Assembly (NCBI GenBank): GCA_026399015.1
Contig: JAPLRS010000016.1
Location: 1-64,000 of the forward strand
Source of the DNA: Methylococcales bacterium
GTDB taxonomy: Bacteria > Pseudomonadota > Gammaproteobacteria > Methylococcales > Methylomonadaceae
Length of the DNA: 64,000 bases
Direction: 5' to 3'
This document shows positions 47,129-55,761 of this stretch, in pieces. The notes beneath the pieces were generated by a model. The model did no database searches. It had not been told where the DNA came from and worked only from the letters and a program-made list of their open reading frames with translations. The translations under genes were made by a program, and so were the position numbers. Numbering within the stretch: the first letter of the stretch is position 1; each line of letters starts with the position of its first letter.

Positions 47129-47580
47129 TATTCGTAACCCATGCCCAAATCTTGGGCTTGGGCAGCTAAGTCATCAAGTGCCTTGAATCGGGCTTCATCA
47201 ATACGTTGCTTATACTCAAATACATCATTTACCAAAATCCGTCGGTGCGAACCCACTTTTCTAAACGGAATTTTACCTTGCTCCAATAAGTCCACTATAT
47301 GTGGCCGACTTACATTTAACAACTCTGCCGTTTCCTGAGTAGACAATTCTGCATGAATTGGCATCACAGTTATCGCATTACCTTTAGACATTTCTGTCAA
47401 CATAGCGAGTAATAAATTTATTGCATAACCCGGTAAAATTAAATCCTCCGATTCATTATTACTGGCTATCTTTAAATGTAACCTTTCACTTTGGGCATAT
47501 TTTGATAAAGCTCGACTGGTTATTTTTGCTTCTTCTGCTTCTTGCACTGTGGGCAAATGAACCACATTAGATAAAGTCAC
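47128..47580 (-). CDS. Excisionase-type HTH antitoxin
   Basis: 150 residues starting at GTG 47580 with GGAG 9 bases upstream. A helix-turn-helix of the excisionase/MerR-like type spans about 85-135 (LSTQETAELLNVSRPHIVDLLEQGKIPFRKVGSHRRI). It is the partner of the PIN gene immediately downstream, in the typical antitoxin-first order, and likely autoregulates the pair. The antitoxin appears intact while its toxin is not. Confidence 0.82.
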   Translation of the reverse strand: MTLSNVVHLPTVQEAEEAKITSRALSKYAQSERLHLKIASNNESEDLILPGYAINLLLAMLTEMSKGNAITVMPIHAELSTQETAELLNVSRPHIVDLLEQGKIPFRKVGSHRRILVNDVFEYKQRIDEARFKALDDLAAQAQDLGMGYE

Positions 47581-47658
47581 ACTATATACTCCAAATTAAT
47601 ATTTGTCTGACACAAGATAAACGAAATAAACGAAAATGACAACGCGGATTTTTTAACC

Positions 47659-48121
47659 ATGAATACTGACACCCTCACTAGAATTTATTCGCTTGATTGC
47701 CAGTGATAAACAACAGACAATAAGCCAAGCTAAAGCTTTAGCAGAACGGCTTGATAAAATAGACTTAGATGGTTTGGATCTTATTGAAACAATATTGGTT
47801 TATAAGTTACCGCACTTAAACCGCGAGGAGATTAAAAAGATGTTATCAGTATACGAAATCAAATTACAAGATACCCGTTTTTATCAAGAAGTATCTGCAG
47901 AAGGCGAGTTAATTGGCGTACAAAAAGGTTTGCAAAAAGAATGCATTAAATTAGTTAGTCGCCAACTAAGACGCAAATTCGGCGTACAACCAGAACTTGA
48001 AACCATATTACAAAGCTTACCGACCCACCCTTTAGAAAAACTAGAAGACTTAGCCGATGCCTTACTAGACTTTAAGGCAATGAGCGATTTAGAAACCTGG
48101 TTAGCAGATAATACAGGCTAA
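47659..48121 (+). pseudogene. Rpn-like nuclease gene, 5' truncated (copy 1)
   Basis: ATG 47659 begins MNTDTL like copy 2 (48581), but after ACCCT the sequence jumps to what is codon ~137 of copy 2 and is out of frame, stopping at codon 16. The original frame then runs open from about 47690 to 48121 (SDKQQTISQAKALAERL...), with the DUF4351-like tail (LRRKFGVQPELETILQ... DLETWL) intact. CACCCT occurs at both sides of the deleted segment in copy 2, pointing to a microhomology deletion of about 400 bp. The family is PD-(D/E)xK, 'recombination-promoting nuclease/putative transposase'. Confidence 0.75.
47671..48110 (+). repeat. Direct repeat, copy 1 (Rpn-like 3' part)
   Basis: Matches 48991-49372. 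The first ~220 bases differ at about two positions; after that copy 2 lacks 55 bases and has some substitutions, then identity resumes to ACCTGGTTAGC. Near-identity implies recent duplication or ongoing gene conversion. Confidence 0.85.
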
Positions 48122-48144
48122 AACGCTTGGATTCATATTTACAA

Positions 48145-48372
48145 CTATAACGATAGAGCATCATCTTTATCTAAGCGATCAAGTATGGCTAGGGCTTTAT
48201 TAATATCACCTTGCTCAGCTAAAGAGCGAAAACGAATTTCAGTGTCCCAGGCCGCCAGAGCTTGAGCACTCATTTCTTCAACCAATTTATTGACACTCTG
48301 TCCACGACTGCGCGCATAAGATTTAAGACGTTGAGCCGTATTATCTGGCAATCTAATTGTTAATGTACTCAT
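48145..48372 (-). CDS. Ribbon-helix-helix antitoxin-like protein (orphan)
   Basis: 75 residues. The N-terminus STLTIRLPDNTAQRLKSYARSRGQSVNKLVEEMS is a ribbon-helix-helix DNA-binding fold of the CopG/HicB-antitoxin type. The tail (SLAEQGDINKALAILDRLDKDDAL) would be the toxin-binding part. No toxin gene adjoins it: both flanks are broken Rpn-like copies on the other strand. It may be an orphan antitoxin or regulator. Confidence 0.75.
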   Translation of the reverse strand: MSTLTIRLPDNTAQRLKSYARSRGQSVNKLVEEMSAQALAAWDTEIRFRSLAEQGDINKALAILDRLDKDDALSL

Positions 48373-48580
48373 CTAATTGTCTCCAAAAAATCAGCAGGAT
48401 TTTGTATCTTAATATTACACCATTACGATAACTTTACTAAAAATAATAACTTAAATACACCAAACAACCAATATAGTAAACATGCTGACAATAGAACGCT
48501 TAATCAGACCTACTTCACTTTAGGTAATGATAGTGTGTTAAGGTAGTTACGCCACATCACTCTTAATTGATTTTGTAATC

Positions 48581-49383
48581 ATGAAAACGGACACCCTGTT
48601 TTACCGCTTATTTCTGCGTCAGCCGAAACTAGCGCTGGAGTTATTAGGGCTAGATTATCCTAATGATAGTTATCAATTTAGCTCAGAAGAAATAAAGCAA
48701 ACAGCGTTTAGAATCGACGGTTTATTTAAACCTGTTACCGATAATCCAAATCAGCCACTCATCTTTGTTGAAGTTCAATATCAAGCGGACAATGATTTTT
48801 ATGGGCGCTTATTCAGTGAGATGACCTTATATCTTTATCAAAATAAGCCAAAACGAGATTGGTTAGTATTAGTCATTTATCCACACCGGACAATTGAAAA
48901 AAAGCCCAGCATAGAGTTCTTACCTTTCTTAAACTTACCCCAAATACACCGCATTTACTTAGAAGATTATCAAAATCGGTCTGACTTATCACCCTCACTA
49001 GAATTTATTCGCTTGATTGCCAGTGATAAACAACAGACAATAAGCCAAGCTAAAGCTTTAGCAGAACGACTTGATAAAATAGACTTAGATGGTTTGGATC
49101 TTATTGAAACAATATTGGTTTATAAGTTACCGCACTTAAACCGCGAGGAGATTAGAAAGATGTTATCAGTATACGAAATCAAATTACAAGATACCCGTTT
49201 TTATCAAGAATTAAATTACTAGGACGTTTATTAAGACGCAAATTCGGCGTACAACCAGAACTTGAAACCATTTTACAAAGCTTACCGACCCACCCTTTAG
49301 AAAAACTAGAAGACTTAGCCGATGCTTTACTAGACTTTAAGGCAATGAGCGATTTAGAAACCTGGTTAGCCGAAAACACTTAA
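48581..49383 (+). pseudogene. Rpn-like nuclease gene, frameshifted (copy 2)
   Basis: The first 213 codons (48581-49222) are intact: MKTDTLFYRLFLRQPKLALELL..., with the PD-(D/E)xK-like region RIDGLFKP...IFVEVQYQ (residues ~47-70). Relative to copy 1 a 55-base deletion after TATCAAGAA shifts the frame and causes a TAG at 49220. The lost DUF4351-like tail continues in another frame to the TAA at about 49381. The nuclease domain might still be made, but the gene is damaged. Copies 1 and 2 are damaged at opposite ends. Confidence 0.75.
48991..49372 (+). repeat. Direct repeat, copy 2 (Rpn-like 3' part)
   Basis: Second copy of the repeat at 47671-48110, offset 1320 bases at the start and 1265 after the 55-base deletion. 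Confidence 0.85.
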
Positions 49384-49401
49384 ACCTAACCCACTCCACA
49401 C

Positions 49402-49434
49402 CTGACTTGGTATAATTTTGTTATTAATAACTAA
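49402..49434 (+). pseudogene. Fragment of the methyltransferase 3' end
   Basis: 33 bases matching 46761-46793 at 30 positions. They would encode LTWYNFVINN and a stop, versus LTWYNFVIKK and a stop at the end of the methyltransferase gene. The fragment ends 20 bases before the GTG of the helicase gene. It looks like the relic of an earlier methyltransferase-helicase junction. Confidence 0.65.
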
Positions 49435-49454
49435 CCCGTACCAGGAATTAATCT

Positions 49455-52400
49455 GTGACAGAGCGGCCACTCATTTACAACAAACTCGTTAGAGATTTAA
49501 TCCCCGATCAAATCACACAATCTGGTAAATACGCAAAGACAGATACGCTTAATCAAGCCGAGTTTACCCACGCCTTAAAACTCAAACTACTAGAAGAAGC
49601 GCATGAGCTATTCCATGCCGATAATAGAGACGCGGTTATCAATGAATCGGCAGACTTACTAGAACTGATAGAAACCCTACTCAAGCAACACAACATTAGC
49701 CTTACCGAAGTACAGGATAAACAAAAGCAAAAACGCGACAAAGTGGGTAGTTTTGATAAACGCCTGATGCTATATGCCACAGCGACCGACCCTGACCTGC
49801 TTAATAACCCAATTAATAACCAAATTAAAGAGCCCCGCTTACCGCAATTACTGACCTTTAACTCAGTTACTGGCTTAGTGGATGTTATCAAACGCGAACT
49901 AGAAGATGCTGATGCCCTTTATATCGCCTCGGCATTTTATTCAAGAAGCATGCTTAACCTGCTCTTAGATCCGTTCTTAAAATTTATAAAACGCGGAGGA
50001 GAACTTAAACTCCTTACTTCCATCATGGGTAACTTTAACAACCCCAATGACCTCAAACATTTAAGCACCCAACTAGCCGACATTAAAGTAAAAATCTTCT
50101 ACCCACTTGATGAATTTGGCCAAGCAGACTTTAGCCAAACACCACCACCCTTTCATGTAAAAAGCTTTCTATTTACCAAAGCCACCGGCCAACATGCCTT
50201 AATCGTGGGATCCACTAACCTTACGGAATCTGGCTTATCTAGAAACCATGAATGGAATTACTTTTCTAATAGTGAACCTAACCTCGTACTAAAAGATAAA
50301 GTCTCTGCCTTTCAGTATGCCCAACAAGAATACCAACACTACTGGGAGCAAGCCTCCATTCCAGTTGATGATGACTTTATAGCCGCCTACTTACCGCGTT
50401 GGCAAAAAGCGCACGAATTACGCACAAAAGTAAGCCAAGAAATGGCCGTTGCTTTTAAAACGACATTAGCACCCAGACCGGCACAAATCCAAGCCTTATC
50501 TGCATTGGCAGATCGTCGTGCAAAAGGCATTAATAAAACTACCGTGATTGCCGCTACTGGCTTAGGTAAAACCTATCTGGCCGCTTTTGACTACAAAGCA
50601 AGCGGCATGAAAAGCTTGTTATTTATCGCGCATCGAGAAAACATACTGATTAAAGCTTTAGAAACCTTTAGAGAAGTAACCCAAGATGCAAACTTTGGCA
50701 GTGTTTTATCAGGCAATCAAAAAACCAGCACCGCTAGCCCATGCTTATTTGCTATGGTGCAAACACTTTCGCAAACTGACACCTTAGCGCAATACGCAGA
50801 CACCGCGTTTGACTATATCGTGATTGATGAATTTCACCATGCCGATGCCAGCTCTTACCAACGCCTACTGGCTAAATTTAAACCTAAATTTTTATTGGGA
50901 TTAACCGCTACACCAGAACGCATGGATGGCCGTGATGTCTTAAAAATCTGTGATTACGATATCGCCTTTGAAACCCGCTTATTTGATGCCATTAATAACC
51001 GCTGGCTAGTGCCCTTTCAGTATTTTGCAATACATGACCCTAGCGACTATAAGACATTACGCTGGACAAGTCGGGGCTACATAGAAGCCGAACTGGATGC
51101 ACTATTAATTAATGACACCCGCGCCGAATTAATCTTTAACAACCTGATTAAATTCTTACCCGCCACCGGCAAAATAAAAGCCCTCGCCTTTTGTGCCTCA
51201 AAAACACATGCCGACTACATGAACAAACAATTTAATCATCTAGGTGCCAAACGAGGGATTAAATCTGTGTGTTTATTGGGTAAAGACAGCATCGAAAACC
51301 GAACTACGGCCATACAACAATTACAAGATGAACAACACGCCTTACAAATCATCTGCTCAGTCGACATCTTTGGCGAAGGCATTGATATACCTGCTGTATC
51401 GCATGTGTTATTTTTAAGACCCACCCAATCCTTTACGGTATTTTTACAACAACTGGGTCGCGGTTTAAGACAAGTACCTGATAAAGATTACCTAGTAGCG
51501 TTAGACTTTGTTGGCAACTTTAAAAACTCTTATGTCGCCCAACTAGCCATTAACGGCTACACCAGCACCCTAGAATACAAACAACACAAAAACGCTAACA
51601 CCCCAGAAAAATCACTACCCAATGCTTGCTACATCAGTGCCGATACTCAGGTACAACGCATCTGGGATAAAGATATTAAAGATATCTTAAATAAATTTGA
51701 AGCCTTACAAGATATGTACCGCGACATGCGCAGTAATCTAGAAGACTCACCCGCACTCATGGACTTTTTTGCTAACCCAGCCACCCATGACCCTAGCGTA
51801 TATATAAAAGAGAAAAAATTCGGTGGCAACTGGTTACGCGTAAAAGCCACCATGGAAGACTTAACATCCTATGAGGCCAGCTTATTAGATACGCCCGCAG
51901 AGAGATTCTTACAACACATAGAATCAGAACTAAACCCAAACAAGTCATACAAAATGGTGGTGTTAAAAACACTCCTTGCGCTAAATGACACACATTGGCC
52001 AGTAGCCAACATTGCCGAAGGGTTCTTAAACTACTACCTAAGCAATCAAGACCGACTAGCAGATTGGGATGAATTGGCTAAAGCAACAGACCCTAAGCAA
52101 TTTGCACTGAGCAAGGTTATTACGCATTTACTAAAAATGCCTTTAGATAAAATGACTAACACCGGTGGCGAGTTTTTTACTCTTGATAAAACCAAGCAAA
52201 CCTTCAGCATACAAGCCTCTTATCAAGCCTATTGGCAACAGCCAGAATTTAAAATCCTAGTAGCCGATCGAGTCAACTTTGCTTTAACCAAGTATTTTTA
52301 TCGTAAAGATAAAGAGGGGGCTCTAGCTGATAATTTAAAAGGATTCGCAGTAGAAATCCCCTATGTCAGTAATCCAGAGACTGGCTTTACTAACGAAATT

Positions 52401-52667
52401 AGAAAAGTTATTGCAGCAAACCCCAAAGCAACCGAGTGGACTTTTAGTTTTGATAAAGCCGGCTACAACGGCACTATGGAATTAGAAATTCTAGAAGGAG
52501 AAAAGTTTATTGCATGGACCCATACCCAATACAAAGACATTACCCGCTTTCCGGCACGGATTAAGGCGGCGGCTAGTGCTTTGTATTTTGAGGGTTATAG
52601 AGGCGAGCTAAATGTTGTGGTTGAAGGGATTAGAATATCACTTCTTTGCGAAAAAATTTATAAGTAG
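49455..52667 (+). CDS. MazG-PLD-superfamily II helicase fusion protein
   Basis: 1070 residues from GTG 49455, with AGGA 8 bases upstream. (1) Residues ~1-110: an all-alpha NTP pyrophosphatase (MazG-like) domain with EExxE at 47-51 and ExxD at 64-67. (2) ~130-330: a phospholipase D/HKD-type nuclease domain with H234-x-K236 and GSTNLTESG. (3) ~350-700: superfamily II helicase with Walker A TGLGKT (K372), DEFH at 458-461, LTATPERMDG, a GEGIDIP motif and a QxxGRGLRQ motif VI. (4) ~720-1070: an unassigned C-terminal region. PLD-helicase proteins occur in defence and DNA-processing contexts. The added nucleotide-hydrolase domain suggests a nucleotide-linked nuclease effector. It stands alone in a toxin-antitoxin-rich accessory region, which fits antiphage defence, though that is inference. 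Confidence 0.9.
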   Translation: MTERPLIYNKLVRDLIPDQITQSGKYAKTDTLNQAEFTHALKLKLLEEAHELFHADNRDAVINESADLLELIETLLKQHNISLTEVQDKQKQKRDKVGSFDKRLMLYATATDPDLLNNPINNQIKEPRLPQLLTFNSVTGLVDVIKRELEDADALYIASAFYSRSMLNLLLDPFLKFIKRGGELKLLTSIMGNFNNPNDLKHLSTQLADIKVKIFYPLDEFGQADFSQTPPPFHVKSFLFTKATGQHALIVGSTNLTESGLSRNHEWNYFSNSEPNLVLKDKVSAFQYAQQEYQHYWEQASIPVDDDFIAAYLPRWQKAHELRTKVSQEMAVAFKTTLAPRPAQIQALSALADRRAKGINKTTVIAATGLGKTYLAAFDYKASGMKSLLFIAHRENILIKALETFREVTQDANFGSVLSGNQKTSTASPCLFAMVQTLSQTDTLAQYADTAFDYIVIDEFHHADASSYQRLLAKFKPKFLLGLTATPERMDGRDVLKICDYDIAFETRLFDAINNRWLVPFQYFAIHDPSDYKTLRWTSRGYIEAELDALLINDTRAELIFNNLIKFLPATGKIKALAFCASKTHADYMNKQFNHLGAKRGIKSVCLLGKDSIENRTTAIQQLQDEQHALQIICSVDIFGEGIDIPAVSHVLFLRPTQSFTVFLQQLGRGLRQVPDKDYLVALDFVGNFKNSYVAQLAINGYTSTLEYKQHKNANTPEKSLPNACYISADTQVQRIWDKDIKDILNKFEALQDMYRDMRSNLEDSPALMDFFANPATHDPSVYIKEKKFGGNWLRVKATMEDLTSYEASLLDTPAERFLQHIESELNPNKSYKMVVLKTLLALNDTHWPVANIAEGFLNYYLSNQDRLADWDELAKATDPKQFALSKVITHLLKMPLDKMTNTGGEFFTLDKTKQTFSIQASYQAYWQQPEFKILVADRVNFALTKYFYRKDKEGALADNLKGFAVEIPYVSNPETGFTNEIRKVIAANPKATEWTFSFDKAGYNGTMELEILEGEKFIAWTHTQYKDITRFPARIKAAASALYFEGYRGELNVVVEGIRISLLCEKIYK

Positions 52668-52700
52668 AAGAATTTATTTTAGAGGGGGATTGTGGATAGG

Positions 52701-52730
52701 TATCCTTCGATAAACTCAGGATGAACGGAG
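52701..52730. repeat. REP-like short palindromic repeat
   Basis: The sequence TATCCTTCGATAAACTCAGG and following bases recurs at 57642-57671. It matches the common dispersed proteobacterial type CCTTCGACAAGCTCAGGACGAACGG, here read from memory. ATCCT/AGGAT can form a small hairpin. It lies just beyond the stop of the TPR gene. Confidence 0.6.
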
Positions 52731-52737
52731 CAATTTT

Positions 52738-53826
52738 CTAAATCGGGCTTTCACTAAACAACCTTACCGCCTCATCATATTCAGAATGAATACTAAAGCC
52801 TGAATCAGTGCCGGGTGAGAGGTGTTGCACAGCTACATGTAAGATGCACACGACATTAAGTCCAGTGTATTTACCCGGCAAAGTATTCAGTGTGTATTTT
52901 TTTTCTGGGTTGTCTATTGATAAACCCGATTGACCGAGTGTTGCAGCTTCTATCGCTATGCCAGCTACTTCTTTATCAGATAAGCCGTGTATTTTTTGTA
53001 AGGCTTCTAAGCAAAACTTAACGGCTTCCGGTCTTAATTCTGTTTTCTTTTGGAAGGTTTCAAACGCAAACTCTCGTAGTCTATCTTTGGCTTTTTCTGC
53101 TTGCGGTGAGCCTGGGGCTAATTCAATAATTTGTTTGTAGAGTCTTTCTGCCTGTACTTTCCAGCCATCAGCACCTTCTGTTACTAAGCATTCCGCTAAG
53201 GAATACAGCGTAATGCTGTCTTGTGGATTTACTTGTGTGGCTTTGTTAAGGATACGTAAGGCATCTTTAATATTGCCTGTTTGCGCCATTAAGGTGCCGG
53301 TGGTTCTTAGTACATAGGGATCTTCATCATCCACATCAAAGGCGATATTGGCGATATCCACGGCTTTTTCTAAGTTACCCGCTCTAAGATAGGCAATCGC
53401 TAAGGCAGTCCATGCGTGCGCATGTTTGTTATTGATACGGGTCGCGGTGGACAGGCATTCTATAGCACGCTCAAAATTACCTTCATCGCTGTAGACTAAG
53501 CCTAAGTTATAGAGCGGTAGCGTATTATTAGGATAATTGAGCAGTAAGGCTTCGAGAAGGGGTTTGCCGGTGGCGTAATTGCCGTTATTTAAGGCTGTTA
53601 AGGCGGTTTCTGCTTGTTGTTTGGCGCGGGTGTCTTCGCTAATGTTGAGCGTGTCGTTTGTGATGTTAATAATGCTAAACAGTCCCGCTTTGTCGTAATC
53701 TTTTGCTAAAAAAGCCTGTAAGTTTTGTTTGAAATCAGGGTGAGTGATATCCCGTAGGTCTTCTGGTAGCTGAGACAGATCAAAATCTGCAAGGCTTGAA
53801 GTGAGGCTGATGGGTCTTTGCGTCAT
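52738..53826 (-). CDS. Tetratricopeptide repeat protein
   Basis: 362 residues. About five TPR units span residues 70-245 (e.g. PLYNLGLVYSDEGNFERAIECL). A conserved-looking C-terminal block (LPGKYTGLNVVCILHVAVQHL...SEYDEAVRLF) follows a helical linker. No signal peptide. It starts 19 bases after the upstream gene's stop on the same strand, so they form a pair. The 3' end has a decayed duplicate at 57642-57860. Probable scaffold protein; role unknown. Confidence 0.82.
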   Translation of the reverse strand: MTQRPISLTSSLADFDLSQLPEDLRDITHPDFKQNLQAFLAKDYDKAGLFSIINITNDTLNISEDTRAKQQAETALTALNNGNYATGKPLLEALLLNYPNNTLPLYNLGLVYSDEGNFERAIECLSTATRINNKHAHAWTALAIAYLRAGNLEKAVDIANIAFDVDDEDPYVLRTTGTLMAQTGNIKDALRILNKATQVNPQDSITLYSLAECLVTEGADGWKVQAERLYKQIIELAPGSPQAEKAKDRLREFAFETFQKKTELRPEAVKFCLEALQKIHGLSDKEVAGIAIEAATLGQSGLSIDNPEKKYTLNTLPGKYTGLNVVCILHVAVQHLSPGTDSGFSIHSEYDEAVRLFSESPI

Positions 53827-53845
53827 GTTTAAATCGGTTTAGCTA

Positions 53846-54589
53846 TTAGAAAGTGTTCCATTCGAAACGGTCGTTTAATTCTAAACGATTTAACCATAAG
53901 CTAACGAGTTCTGTATCGGTAGTTTCGGGTGTGCTATTAATAACGTCATCTAATAATTTGATACAAATGCCCTCTAAGCCTTTAGCTTTGTAGGGTTCAA
54001 ATAACTCATTTTGAGTAAATAAGTAGTCAGTCGCTAGGGCAAAAGCGCCGTTCATCGCTTGATGGCTATTTAATATCCATGCGGGTATTTGCGTGCTATC
54101 GACGTTTAAGCTGGGGATTGCGCTTTCTGCTTCTGTGAGTGCATACACTTTTTGGTTGTCGCGTAATTCGGGATAGTTTTTGTATATCCAAGACGAGATA
54201 GCTATTTGTGAGGGCATACCTCTGAGTTGTTTACCCAAGCCTGATTCGTAGTGTTTAGCATAGAGTTCGGCTTGTTCTGCATTGAAGCCTAATTGAATAA
54301 ATTCGTTAATGGTCTTATCGACCGAGCCAGCTTTAGAGACCAAGTGTTTAGTTTCTTTTTGGCTAAAAAAGCGCAGTGCCACAGCACATTGTGAACCCAC
54401 TAAATAGGCAATATCTTTGCGCTTTGGGTTGACGGATATTCTGAGTTGTTTGCTCCATTCCACTTCACTTAAACGCAAGATGGCGCCAAAAGTAAGTTGG
54501 TCATCCCAATCTATTCTAACTGGCAGTTTGGTTTGTTCCTCAGTGGTAGCGATTAAACGTGCAGCTGCTTTGTAGTTATCTTCGATCAT
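53846..54589 (-). CDS. Hypothetical protein paired with TPR protein
   Basis: About 247 residues from ATG 54589 (MIEDNYKAAARL...). The frame stays open to a TTG at 54631, but that extension falls inside a 105-bp repeat that recurs at 55539, so its LARFxPHPL start is probably not native. The protein is soluble and mainly helical, with YLVGSQCAVALRFF and a GLGKQLRGMPSQIAISSWIYKNYPEL segment; I recognise no family. It is upstream partner of the TPR gene. Confidence 0.68.
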   Translation of the reverse strand: MIEDNYKAAARLIATTEEQTKLPVRIDWDDQLTFGAILRLSEVEWSKQLRISVNPKRKDIAYLVGSQCAVALRFFSQKETKHLVSKAGSVDKTINEFIQLGFNAEQAELYAKHYESGLGKQLRGMPSQIAISSWIYKNYPELRDNQKVYALTEAESAIPSLNVDSTQIPAWILNSHQAMNGAFALATDYLFTQNELFEPYKAKGLEGICIKLLDDVINSTPETTDTELVSLWLNRLELNDRFEWNTF

Positions 54590-54605
54590 GTGATGGTTGA
54601 TGTAT

Positions 54606-54710
54606 AAGGGATGAGGTCTAAAACGAGCCAATCCCCGCTACGCAGAGATTAACCCATTGATGGGTATTATACGGCTAGTTTGATAAAAGCTCTGCTTGGT
54701 TTGGGGTGTT
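54606..54710. repeat. 105-bp direct repeat, left copy
   Basis: Matches 55539-55643 with 7 differences and no gaps. Contains a small hairpin ACCCAT-TG-ATGGGT. The pair brackets the convergent antitoxin/toxin genes. Confidence 0.85.
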
Positions 54711-54801
54711 GTTAAAATAGACGTGTACATTTATATAAAATTTTAGATATACTATGGCTTCTCATAATAGTCATATTTGACTTCGACTGGATAGTTTTGT
54801 C

Positions 54802-55146
54802 ATGGCATTAAAGTTTTACGATAGCCCATTCCACGTTACTCATACTGAAGAAGTAGCGAATAAAATGGTCATTAAAGTTGATCTGTCTATTATGCTCAGC
54901 AAGTTAATTGCAGATAAAAACTGGACTCAGGCAGAAGCGGCTGAATTCTTGGGCGTAAAGCAATCACGCATTTCTGATTTAATGAATGCAAAAATTGAGA
55001 AGTTTACGATTGATGCTATGTTCGATATGTTAGATAAATTAGGCTTTAAAATTACGTGGTCTATGCCGTCACAACAAAAAGCCACGATGCAGATAAAGAA
55101 GACTAAAGTAAAGGTATCGCATAATTCGGACTTAGTTACTTCTTAA
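54802..55146 (+). CDS. XRE-family antitoxin (convergent with its likely toxin)
   Basis: 114 residues. A helix-turn-helix spans about 41-63 (WTQAEAAEFLGVKQSRISDLM), followed by KFTIDAMFDMLDKLGF, as in antitoxins that partner Gp49-like RelE-type toxins. The N-terminus MALKFYDSPFHVTH is family-like. It runs toward, and overlaps by 15 bases, the toxin gene on the opposite strand, instead of the usual co-directional order. The tail is lysine-rich. Confidence 0.82.
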   Translation: MALKFYDSPFHVTHTEEVANKMVIKVDLSIMLSKLIADKNWTQAEAAEFLGVKQSRISDLMNAKIEKFTIDAMFDMLDKLGFKITWSMPSQQKATMQIKKTKVKVSHNSDLVTS

Positions 55147-55467
55147 CTCGGCTAATAACTCTTTTAAGCGTTGTTCTGCTACTTTCATAGCCTGTCTATC
55201 CACGCCATTTGTGGTTTTCGTAAAAGAATGTAACACGATCACGGTATCTAAATATTTGGTCACATAAACGCATCGAAAAGCGGGACTCCCATTCTTTTTT
55301 AATTCAATAACGCCTTGCCCTACGCTATCAAGGTAGTTGATAGGTAATGCAGGAGTCTGGCCAAATTGAATTTTTCTTAAGTCTTTACCGAACTCATCTT
55401 GAATATGCTCGGGCATTTCTTTATATTCTTTTTCTGCCGCGTCGCTAACAAATGCAAATCTTTTCAT
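55132..55467 (-). CDS. Gp49-like/RelE-superfamily toxin
   Basis: 111 residues. Features of the phage-Gp49/HigB-type toxins: KRFAFVSDAAEKEYKEMP..., a basic/aromatic core AFRCVYVTKYLDTVIVLHSFTKTTNGVD and a C-terminal helix VAEQRLKELLAEL. Appears full length. Its 3' end overlaps that of the XRE gene tail-to-tail by 15 bases, so the two mRNAs are partly complementary. Likely an mRNA interferase or translation-targeting toxin. Confidence 0.82.
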   Translation of the reverse strand: MKRFAFVSDAAEKEYKEMPEHIQDEFGKDLRKIQFGQTPALPINYLDSVGQGVIELKKNGSPAFRCVYVTKYLDTVIVLHSFTKTTNGVDRQAMKVAEQRLKELLAELRSN

Positions 55468-55538
55468 AAGGTTTAATAGTTAGATCAAGTTATTTCACTT
55501 GGGGTTAACGGATTTGCCGTCATCTTTATTTGATTTTT

Positions 55539-55643
55539 AAGGGATGAGGTGTAAAACGAGCCAACCCCCGCTACGCAGAGATTAACCCGTTGATGGGTAT
55601 TATACGGCTAGTCTGATAAAAGTTTTGCTGGGTTTGGGGTGTT
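55539..55643. repeat. 105-bp direct repeat, right copy
   Basis: Second copy of 54606-54710 (about 93 % identical). Read on the minus strand it again encodes an LARFxPHPL stub, here followed by stopless but meaningless sequence. It stands in the 294-base gap between two toxin-antitoxin modules; I see no other feature in that gap. Confidence 0.85.
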
Positions 55644-55761
55644 ATAGCGGGGTTTTAACTATTAGTTATCTGCTTTTTAAAATCAAAAACCACTCATGGT
55701 GCGCAGTTCAGACGGAATGCGTGAGGGGTGTTGTTGAGCTTATTATACACAACAAATAATC

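Noticed and set aside
49455-52667. Type I or type III restriction enzyme
   Set aside because: No specificity subunit or DNA methyltransferase is adjacent; the nearby methyltransferase is of small-molecule type and the domain set (MazG, PLD, helicase) differs from restriction subunits.
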